Assembly (NCBI GenBank): GCA_016191525.1
Contig: JACPOK010000016.1
Coordinates: forward strand, 310,001 to 374,000
Origin: Burkholderiales bacterium
Lineage (GTDB): Bacteria > Pseudomonadota > Gammaproteobacteria > Burkholderiales > Burkholderiaceae_C
Length of the DNA: 64,000 nt
Direction: 5' to 3'
In this document: positions 25,491-32,964 of the stretch, piece after piece
Layout of the letters: every line of letters starts with the position of its first letter
Position numbering within the stretch: position 1 is the first letter of the stretch
Position numbers and translations under genes: made by a program
The notes under the pieces: model-generated
Databases searched by the model: none
Told to the model about the DNA's origin: nothing
The model's input: only the letters and a program-made list of their open reading frames with translations

Positions 25491-28355
25491 GTGAGCACAT
25501 CTTTATCGGCGAAGCGCGGTCGGTTCTGGCGCACGGATTGGTTCGTGGGCGTCCTTATCGTGGTCGCCGTGCTGATCCTGCATCAGGCTTCGGACGTGAT
25601 CGGCACGCTCGAGCGGCGCTTCTACGACTATTCCAGCACTGTCACCAGCCGCCAGCCTTCCGAGCGAATCGCCGTCATCGCCATTGATGACCAGAGCATC
25701 GCCAACCTCGGCCGCTGGCCCTGGACCCGCGACATTCACGCCCAGATGATCGACATGCTTTCCGCGGCGAAAGCAAAGACCGTCGTCAACACCACCTTCT
25801 TTTTTGAGCCGCAAACTGATCGCGGCCTCGTTTTCATCCGCAAGATGAAAGAGGCGCTGGGACCTCCGGGGGAGGCGGGCAGCGTTTCCGACCAGCTTGG
25901 CAAGGTGATCGCCGAAGCCGAGCAGGCGCTGGATACCGATGCGAAGCTGGCGGCCAGCATGGCGAAAGCCGGCAATGTGCTGATTCCGTCTGTATTCGTG
26001 CTGGGCGAACCTCAAGGCAAGCCTGACAAGCCGCTGCCCGCCTACGCCCTGAAAAGCGCGGTGGACGAAGGCAACAACTACTCCTACCCGGCCATCAAGG
26101 GCCAGCAGCCGATTGAGTCGATCGGAACCGCAGCGGCGGGCATCGGCCACTTGAACCAGCTCAACGACGTGGACGGCGCCGTCCGTTATGAGCCACTGCT
26201 GGTCAACTACTACGGCAAGGCCGTGCCTTCCATGGCCTTGCTGGCCGCAATGAAAAGCCTGAACCTCGGGCCGGCCGACATCAAGCTGAACCCGGGTGAC
26301 TCGGTGCAGATCGGCAAGCTGCGGGTCAAGACGGACGAAGGCGCCCGCATGCTCCCGCAGTTCTACAAGGGCAAGGACGGCAAGCCGGCGTTCGCGGTGG
26401 ACTCGTTCTACGACGTGCTCAGCGGAAAGATCCCGGCTTCCAAATATGCCGACAAGATCGTCCTGATCGGTGCCACCGCAGCGGGCGTGGGCACGCAGTT
26501 CCCCACCCCCGGATACGCAGGGCTGACGCCCGCCGAGATGATCGCGCACATCACGTCGAGCATCCTGAGCGAGCACTTCATCGTCGAGCCGGGATGGGGC
26601 ACGTGGGCAGCGATCGGGGCGTTCCTGCTCGTCGCGGCATACCTCATCGCCGCACTGCCTCGCCTTTCGGCCGGGATGGCGGGCACCATCACGGCCGTTT
26701 TCTTTGTCGTCCTGCTGGGCACCGAGTTCGGCCTGCTGGCAGGCCCGGCGATCTGGTTGAAGCTGGTGTTCCCGGCTTCGCTGCTGGTCATCGGGCATCT
26801 TGCGCTGACCACCAAGCGCTTCCTGATGACCGAAACCGGCAAGATCAAGGCCGACGAGGAATCGGCCGAGACCAACCGCATGATGGGTCTCGCTCTGCAG
26901 GGCCAAGGCCAGCTGGACATGGCGTTCGACCGTTTTCGTCGCGTGCCGATGAGCGACGCGGTGATGGACAACATGTACAACCTCGCGCTGGACTTCGAGC
27001 GCAAGCGCCAATTCAACAAGGCGCAGGCCGTGTATGAGCACATGGCGGCCTGGAACAAGGACTACAAGGACCTGCAGTCCAAGCTCAACCGGGCGAAGAA
27101 TCTGTCCGAAACGGTCATCCTGGGTGGCGGCGGTTCGCATCCCGGCGGCACCATGCTGCTGGACGGTGGCGGTGTCGAGAAGCCCATGCTCGGCCGCTAC
27201 CAGGTCGAAAAGGAACTGGGCAAGGGCGCCATGGGCGTGGTGTACCTCGGCAAGGACCCGAAGATCGGCCGCGTCGTTGCGATCAAGACCATGGCCCTCA
27301 GCCAGGAGTTCGAGGGCGAAGAACTGACGGATGCCCGCGAGCGGTTCTTCCGCGAAGCCGAGACGGCGGGGCGGCTGCAGCACCAGAACATCGTCACCAT
27401 CTTTGATGCCGGCGAAGAGCATGACCTGGCCTACATCGCCATGGAATTCCTCAAGGGCAAGGACCTTGTCGATTTCTGCAAGGACGGGCACCTGCTGCCG
27501 GTGCCCAAGGTGCTCTCGATCGTCGCCCGGGTAGCGGAAGCACTTGCGTATGCGCACAAGCAGAACGTGGTGCACCGCGACATCAAGCCCGCCAACATCA
27601 TGTACGAGGTCGACAGCGACACGGTCAAGGTCACCGACTTCGGCATCGCCCGCATCACCGACTCCAGCAAGACCAAAACCGGCCTGGTCCTGGGCACGCC
27701 CAGCTTCATGTCGCCGGAACAGATCGCCGGCAAGAAGGTGGACGGCCGCTCCGATCTGTATTCGCTGGGTGTGATGCTGTTCCAGATGCTGACGGGCGTG
27801 CTGCCTTTCCGTGGCGACTCGATGGCCGAGCTGATGTACAAGATCGCCAACGAGGAGGCGCCGGAGATTCGCATCGTCCGCAAGGAGTTGCCGGAGCGGC
27901 TGGCCAACGTCGTTGCCCTCGCGCTGGCCAAGCGCTCCGAGGTCAGGTACCAGGATGGCGAACAGTTCGCGGGCGACCTGCGCGCTGTGATCGCCGAAAT
28001 GTCCGGCGGCGCTCCGGCCACGGCCGGCCCGGCGGCCGCCGTCCAGCCTGCTGCTGCCGCGCCTACGGCGGCAAGTGAAAAGACCGTCGCTTTCTCCGCG
28101 CCCCCGGAAGCTTCGCCGGTGGCGAACATGGACAAGACCGTGGTGCTCAGTGCCGCCCCTGCCACGCGCGGGCCCAGTTTTGAAGCGACTGTCGTTGCCA
28201 CGGCGATTCCTGCGCCGGCGCCACCCAGCTATGATGCGACCCAGAAACTTGAGGCAGGCGACCAGGACGTGTTCGCCAAGACTGCCGTGATCAGCAGGCC
28301 GGGAGTGCCCGGCGCTCCATCCGCTGGGGACGGCAAGACTGATCTGGAGGCTTAA
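25491..28355 (+). CDS. CHASE2-sensor serine/threonine protein kinase
   Basis: 954 residues. TM1 (~17-35), extracytoplasmic CHASE2 domain (~38-365, with the family mark AVIAIDDQSIANLGRWPWTR), three TM helices (~370-445), a TPR-like helical part (~455-535), Hanks-type kinase domain (~565-830) and an Ala/Pro-rich tail. Kinase motifs are all intact: LGKGAMGVVY, Lys in VVAIKTM, HRDIKPAN, DFG, GTPSFMSPEQ and DGRSDLYSLGVML. Thr541, 865, 883, 900, 917 and 931 sit in short motifs such as KTVVL or ETVIL, likely phosphorylation/FHA-docking sites. GTG start after GGGGCGGGGAA. First gene of a one-direction run with phosphatase, FHA protein, cyclase, phosphodiesterase and ATPase. It probably converts an envelope signal into Thr phosphorylation of those partners. 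Confidence 0.93.
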   Translation: MSTSLSAKRGRFWRTDWFVGVLIVVAVLILHQASDVIGTLERRFYDYSSTVTSRQPSERIAVIAIDDQSIANLGRWPWTRDIHAQMIDMLSAAKAKTVVNTTFFFEPQTDRGLVFIRKMKEALGPPGEAGSVSDQLGKVIAEAEQALDTDAKLAASMAKAGNVLIPSVFVLGEPQGKPDKPLPAYALKSAVDEGNNYSYPAIKGQQPIESIGTAAAGIGHLNQLNDVDGAVRYEPLLVNYYGKAVPSMALLAAMKSLNLGPADIKLNPGDSVQIGKLRVKTDEGARMLPQFYKGKDGKPAFAVDSFYDVLSGKIPASKYADKIVLIGATAAGVGTQFPTPGYAGLTPAEMIAHITSSILSEHFIVEPGWGTWAAIGAFLLVAAYLIAALPRLSAGMAGTITAVFFVVLLGTEFGLLAGPAIWLKLVFPASLLVIGHLALTTKRFLMTETGKIKADEESAETNRMMGLALQGQGQLDMAFDRFRRVPMSDAVMDNMYNLALDFERKRQFNKAQAVYEHMAAWNKDYKDLQSKLNRAKNLSETVILGGGGSHPGGTMLLDGGGVEKPMLGRYQVEKELGKGAMGVVYLGKDPKIGRVVAIKTMALSQEFEGEELTDARERFFREAETAGRLQHQNIVTIFDAGEEHDLAYIAMEFLKGKDLVDFCKDGHLLPVPKVLSIVARVAEALAYAHKQNVVHRDIKPANIMYEVDSDTVKVTDFGIARITDSSKTKTGLVLGTPSFMSPEQIAGKKVDGRSDLYSLGVMLFQMLTGVLPFRGDSMAELMYKIANEEAPEIRIVRKELPERLANVVALALAKRSEVRYQDGEQFAGDLRAVIAEMSGGAPATAGPAAAVQPAAAAPTAASEKTVAFSAPPEASPVANMDKTVVLSAAPATRGPSFEATVVATAIPAPAPPSYDATQKLEAGDQDVFAKTAVISRPGVPGAPSAGDGKTDLEA

Positions 28356-28366
28356 CCCGGATACCT

Positions 28367-29152
28367 ATGATTTACGAGTTTTGCATCCGAACGGATCCCG
28401 GTCTCGCCCGCGAGAACAACGAAGATTCGGTGACCTTTGACGAGCCGACAAGGCTGGGCATCCTTGCCGATGGCATGGGAGGCTATAACGCCGGCGAAAT
28501 CGCCAGCGGCATGGCCACCACATTCATCAAGTCTGAGCTCGGCCGCTGGCTGTCCCAAGCGGGCAGGCACGCGAACGCGCGCGAGGTGCGCCGGGCCATG
28601 GAAATTTGCGTGGACAACGCGAACCGCTCCATATTCAATGCCGCCAATTCAAACCCGCAGTACAGCGGGATGGGGACCACGCTCGTGCTGGGCGTCTTCC
28701 AGGATGCGCGCCTGATGCTGGGCCACATCGGCGATTCCCGCTGCTACAGGCTGCGCGGCGCAGATTTTGCCCAGATCACCAAGGACCATTCGCTGCTGCA
28801 GGAGCAGATGGATGCCGGACTCATTACGCCCGAGCAGGCGGCCACTTCCACGAACAAGAATCTGGTGACGCGGGCGCTGGGTGTCGAGGACGCGGTGCTG
28901 CTCGAGGTGAACGAGCACAAGGTGGAGCCGGGCGACGTTTTTCTCATGTGTTCGGACGGCCTGTCCGACATGGTGGATGATGAGGGCATCGCCAAGATAC
29001 TGGCGTCTGACGTGCCGCTGGAGCAGAAATCCGTGCAACTCGTTGAAGCGGCCAACGCCAACGGGGGCCGCGACAACATATCGGTATTTTTGGCCGAGGC
29101 CAAGACAGGGTCCAAAAAACGCGGCTTGATTTCCAGATTGCTGGGAAAATAG
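28367..29152 (+). CDS. PP2C-family protein serine/threonine phosphatase (Stp-like)
   Basis: Cytosolic Mn/Mg-dependent phosphatase, 261 residues, reversing the upstream kinase. The full PP2C metal set is visible: TDPGLARENNEDSV, LADGMGGYNAGE, GDSRCYRLR, MCSDGLSDMV and GGRDNISVFL. Starts 11 bases after the kinase stop. The length matches Stp1/PrpC. No regulatory domain is present, so specificity probably comes from co-expression. Confidence 0.95.
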   Translation: MIYEFCIRTDPGLARENNEDSVTFDEPTRLGILADGMGGYNAGEIASGMATTFIKSELGRWLSQAGRHANAREVRRAMEICVDNANRSIFNAANSNPQYSGMGTTLVLGVFQDARLMLGHIGDSRCYRLRGADFAQITKDHSLLQEQMDAGLITPEQAATSTNKNLVTRALGVEDAVLLEVNEHKVEPGDVFLMCSDGLSDMVDDEGIAKILASDVPLEQKSVQLVEAANANGGRDNISVFLAEAKTGSKKRGLISRLLGK

Positions 29153-29200
29153 CCTTTCGTATTAATTTCCAGATAACGAGTTCAGAAACAGGAGTCGACC

Positions 29201-29863
29201 ATGCCGAAAATGATCGTTTCGATCGACGGTGTTGTCATCAAGGAAGTGCAGTTGACCAAAGACCGGACGACCCTCGGGCGCCGGCCTTACAACGACATCG
29301 TGATCGATAACCTCGCGGTGAGCGGTGAGCATGCCGTGCTTCAGATGATGGGCAATGAGGTCTACCTGGAGGACCTCAACAGCACCAATGGGACTTACGT
29401 CAACGGCAAGGCGGTGAAGAAGCAATTGTTGCAAAACAACGACACCGTTGAGATCGGCAAGTACAAGATCAAATACATCAACGAGGCCGCCAACGCCGGT
29501 TTCGAGAAGACCATGGTCATCAAGGCCGGCTCGGCTGGCATCGTCGCGCCGCCTGCCGCCGGGGCGGCCGCGGCTCCGGTCCACGCGCCGGAGGCAGCCG
29601 CACAGACGGCGGCGATCAAGGTGCTTTCAGGCGCCGCCGCCGGCCGCGAAGTTCCGTTGGTCAAGGTCGTAACCACGATCGGCAAGCCCGGCGTGGCCGT
29701 CGCAGCCATCACCAAGAGGCCGCATGGCTTCGTGGTTGCACACGTGGAGGGGGCCAACAAGCCCACCCTCAATGGCGCGGCCATCGGTGCCGAGCCGATG
29801 ACCCTGAAAAACGGGGATCTGCTCGAGTTGGCGGGAACGCAGATGCAGTTTGTCCAGGCCTGA
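29201..29863 (+). CDS. FHA-domain protein with a second degenerate FHA-like module
   Basis: Cytosolic phosphothreonine reader, 220 residues. N-terminal FHA (1-98) carries the whole signature: TTLGRRPYNDIVID, SGEHAVL and LNSTNGTYVNG. After a linker containing Thr104 in FEKTMVIKAG, residues ~127-220 look like a second FHA fold (TTIGKPG, KPTLNGAAI, LKNGDLLELAG) that lacks the phosphate-binding Ser/Asn. Thr104 resembles the kinase-tail motif (KTVVL), so the protein may be phosphorylated by the kinase, dock on it, or both. GGAG lies before the ATG at 29201. Confidence 0.93.
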   Translation: MPKMIVSIDGVVIKEVQLTKDRTTLGRRPYNDIVIDNLAVSGEHAVLQMMGNEVYLEDLNSTNGTYVNGKAVKKQLLQNNDTVEIGKYKIKYINEAANAGFEKTMVIKAGSAGIVAPPAAGAAAAPVHAPEAAAQTAAIKVLSGAAAGREVPLVKVVTTIGKPGVAVAAITKRPHGFVVAHVEGANKPTLNGAAIGAEPMTLKNGDLLELAGTQMQFVQA

Positions 29864-29914
29864 CCGCCTTCGCCGGGTTCCGGGCGTCATCATGACTGGA
29901 AGGCTGGTGCCCTG

Positions 29915-32164
29915 ATGGAGTTGCTTGCCAAACACTGGTCCCGCATCGCGGTCACCCTGATCCCGCTGCTCTTCGCGCTGCTGCACGCTACCGGAGTGCT
30001 GCCGCTGGGCGTGCTCCAGCGGCTCGACGACATCATCTACGACGCGCGGCTTCGCGCGACGATGCCCAAAAAGCTGGATGAGCGCATCGTCATCGTCGAC
30101 ATCGACGAAAAGAGCCTGGCGGAAGTGGGCCGGTGGCCGTGGGGCCGCAACCGGCTGGCGGAACTGGTCGACGACCTGTTTGACCGGCAGAAGATTGCGC
30201 TGGTCGGCTTCGACGTTGTTTTCGCCGAGCCCGACGAAAGTTCGGGGCTGAAGCGGCTGCGCCAGCTAGCGCAGGCCGAGCTCAAGGACCAGCCCGGTTT
30301 TTCGGAAAAGCTCGGGCAGTTGCAAAGCACCCTGGACTATGACGCCTCATTTGCGCGGTCGCTGCAAAAGCGGCCGATAGTCCTTGGCTACTATTTCACC
30401 AACGAAAGCGGTGGAACCAGCTCCGGCGTTCTGCCGGCGCCGGTGATGCGTAAGGAGAACCTGAACGGCCGCCCTATCAAGTTCACCAGCTGGAGCGGCT
30501 TCGGCTCGAACATCGAACAGCTTGCGAGGGCCGCGCCGATGGCCGGCTTCTTCAACCCTATTGTCGATGGCGATGGGGTGGTGCGTTCCATTCCGCTGCT
30601 GACGGAATACAAGGGCCAGTATTACGAGTCCCTGTCGCTGGCGATGTTCCGCATGCTGATCGGCCTGCCGTCGGTTGAGCCGGGCTTCCCCCGCGACCGT
30701 TTCCTTTCACGCAGCTACCAGGGCCTGGAGAGCATCCTGCTGAAAATGGGCGAACGGACACTGGCTGTCCCCGTCGATGAAAAGGTCGCTGCACTGGTGC
30801 CGTTCCGCGGTTCGGGTGGCGTGGCTGGAGGCTCGTTCAAGTATGTCTCCGCCGCCGACGTGCTGACCGGACGCCTGGCGCCCGGGACTTTGAGCGGGAA
30901 GATCGTGATCGTCGGCACCACTGCCCCAGGCCTCAACGATCTTCGCGTCACGCCTGTCGGAGAGACCTATCCCGGCGTGGAGACCCACGCCAACGTGATC
31001 GCCGGGTTGCTGGATGGCAAGATATACGTGAAGCCTGACTACGCACTGGGGTTCGAGGTGGTCATCCTGGTGTTGTCGGGGCTGACCCTGGCGCTCGCCC
31101 TTCCCCTCCTCTCGGCACCGCGAGCGGTGGCGGCCAGCGTCCTGGTTCTGGCCGCCGTCCTGGCTCTGAACTTCTGGCTTTATGTCGGCGCGGGCCTGGT
31201 TCTTCCCGTGGCATCTGCGCTGGTGATGGCGTTGACCGCTTTTGCCCTGAACATGAGTTACGGCTATTTTGTGGAAAGCCGCTCCAAGCGGGAGCTTGCC
31301 AACCTGTTCGGTACCTATGTCCCGCCCGAACTCGTGGACGAAATGGTCAAGGACCCCGACAGCTACAGCATGAAGGCGGCGAGCAAGGAACTCACCGTCA
31401 TGTTCTGCGACATGCGGGGCTTTACCAAGATGTCGGAGCAGATGGAGCCGACAAAGCTCCAGGAACTCCTCAATGGCGTCTTCAGCCGCCTCACCGACCT
31501 GATCCGCGCCAACCGCGGGACGATCGACAAATACATGGGTGACTGCGTCATGGCCTTCTGGGGTGCGCCGGTCGACACGCCCAACCACCCCCACCTGGCG
31601 GTCAAGACGGCCATGGAAATGGCCAATGCGGTGCGCAAGATCAATGAGGACCACAGGGCCAAGGGCATTCCCGAAATCGGCATCGGCATCGGCCTGAATA
31701 CCGGGACGATGTGCGTCGGTGACATGGGCTCGGACATCCGACGCAGCTACACCGTCATTGGTGATTCCGTCAACCTCGGGTCGCGCCTGGAAGGCCTTTC
31801 CAAGGCTTATGGCGTCGATATCGTCGTCAGCGAAACCACCCGCAGGCTGGCCCCGGATTTCGCATGGCAGGAACTGGACCGGGTTCGGGTCAAGGGGAAG
31901 GAACAGGCGGTGGCCATTTTCTGGCCGCTGGCCCCGTCGGACCGCGTGGACAAGGAGCGTTCTGACGAACTCAAGACCTGGGCGGCGATGCTCAAGGCCT
32001 ATCGAGCCCAGGATTGGGACCAATGCGATGTGCTGCTGTTGAACCTGCAGCGCATGAATGCCAAAAAATACCTTTACGAACTGTATTCAGAGCGTGTAGC
32101 CTCAATGAGGTTGCTCCCGTTTGACCCGGAGTGGGACGGCGCGACCAACTTCGAAACCAAATAG
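29915..32164 (+). CDS. CHASE2-sensor class III adenylate/guanylate cyclase
   Basis: 749 residues with the same sensor layout as the kinase: TM1 (~8-28), extracytoplasmic CHASE2 (~35-365, mark IVDIDEKSLAEVGRWPWGR), three TM helices (~375-455), and a catalytic CHD domain (~488-670). Catalytic residues look intact: first metal Asp in VMFCDMRGFT, Lys and second Asp in IDKYMGDCVMAFWG, and the Asn/Arg pair in SVNLGSRLEG. The Lys favours ATP over GTP as substrate, so cAMP is the likelier product (inference). Followed after eight bases by a phosphodiesterase. Confidence 0.93.
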   Translation: MELLAKHWSRIAVTLIPLLFALLHATGVLPLGVLQRLDDIIYDARLRATMPKKLDERIVIVDIDEKSLAEVGRWPWGRNRLAELVDDLFDRQKIALVGFDVVFAEPDESSGLKRLRQLAQAELKDQPGFSEKLGQLQSTLDYDASFARSLQKRPIVLGYYFTNESGGTSSGVLPAPVMRKENLNGRPIKFTSWSGFGSNIEQLARAAPMAGFFNPIVDGDGVVRSIPLLTEYKGQYYESLSLAMFRMLIGLPSVEPGFPRDRFLSRSYQGLESILLKMGERTLAVPVDEKVAALVPFRGSGGVAGGSFKYVSAADVLTGRLAPGTLSGKIVIVGTTAPGLNDLRVTPVGETYPGVETHANVIAGLLDGKIYVKPDYALGFEVVILVLSGLTLALALPLLSAPRAVAASVLVLAAVLALNFWLYVGAGLVLPVASALVMALTAFALNMSYGYFVESRSKRELANLFGTYVPPELVDEMVKDPDSYSMKAASKELTVMFCDMRGFTKMSEQMEPTKLQELLNGVFSRLTDLIRANRGTIDKYMGDCVMAFWGAPVDTPNHPHLAVKTAMEMANAVRKINEDHRAKGIPEIGIGIGLNTGTMCVGDMGSDIRRSYTVIGDSVNLGSRLEGLSKAYGVDIVVSETTRRLAPDFAWQELDRVRVKGKEQAVAIFWPLAPSDRVDKERSDELKTWAAMLKAYRAQDWDQCDVLLLNLQRMNAKKYLYELYSERVASMRLLPFDPEWDGATNFETK

Positions 32165-32172
32165 GGACAGTG

Positions 32173-32964
32173 ATGAAGGTGCGCGTGCTGGGCTGTTCTG
32201 GAGCGATCGCGAAGGACTGTCGAACCACATCGTTCCTGATCGATGGCGACGTCCTTGTCGACGCCGGCACCGGCGTGGGCGACCTCACGCTCGACGAGAT
32301 GAAGAACATCAACCATGTCCTTCTCACGCATTCTCACCTGGACCACGTTGCCGCCCTGCCGCTCATGGTCGATGCCATCGCGGCCCGCCGGACCACGCCG
32401 ATCCAGATCCACGCGCTGCCGGGAACCATCGCCGCGCTGAAGGCCCACGTCTTCAACAACGTCATCTGGCCCGATTTCAGCCGCATCCCAACCATCGAAT
32501 CGCCGTTCATCACGTTCCATGAGGTGCAGGTGGGCGAGACTCTGGACATCACGGGTAAGCGCATCGAGGTGCTGCCCGCCGTCCATACGGTGCCGGCCGT
32601 GGGCTACGCGGTGACCGCGGGCCGCGGCTGCTGGGTCTTCACCGGCGACACCGAGCGCAATCCGGCTTTCTGGCGGCGCATCAACCAGATGAACGTGGCA
32701 GCGCTCATCATCGAGACGGCGTTCAGCAACCGCGAGAAGGATCTGGCCCGGCGCAGCCTGCACCTGTCTCCGCACGCCCTGGCCGAGGAGCTTGACTGCA
32801 TAGACAAGGGAAAGTCTTTCCCGATCTACATCACGCACACCAAGCCCGCCGAGACCGAGCTGATCATGACGGAGATCCAGAAATTCGATCAGACGCAGCC
32901 TTTTGGTCCCAACGTCGTGCACGACATCCGCTGGCTGCGCGCCGGCCAGGAGTTTGACCTGTGA
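32173..32964 (+). CDS. Metallo-beta-lactamase-fold 3',5'-cyclic-nucleotide phosphodiesterase (class II-like)
   Basis: 263 residues, no signal peptide. The zinc motif THSHLDHVAALPLM fits the class II cAMP phosphodiesterase signature (HxHLDHxxxL) of the metallo-beta-lactamase fold; further ligands in AVHTVPAVGYA, FTGDTERNP and YITHTKPAE. It presumably hydrolyses the product of the upstream cyclase. Start ATG at 32173; the stop overlaps the ATPase start as GTGA, so the two proteins are translationally coupled. Confidence 0.88.
   Translation: MKVRVLGCSGAIAKDCRTTSFLIDGDVLVDAGTGVGDLTLDEMKNINHVLLTHSHLDHVAALPLMVDAIAARRTTPIQIHALPGTIAALKAHVFNNVIWPDFSRIPTIESPFITFHEVQVGETLDITGKRIEVLPAVHTVPAVGYAVTAGRGCWVFTGDTERNPAFWRRINQMNVAALIIETAFSNREKDLARRSLHLSPHALAEELDCIDKGKSFPIYITHTKPAETELIMTEIQKFDQTQPFGPNVVHDIRWLRAGQEFDL

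Noticed and set aside
25503..27575. Minus-strand frame of 690 codons opposite the kinase gene
   Set aside because: Antisense shadow rich in His and Arg; the plus strand is a full kinase.
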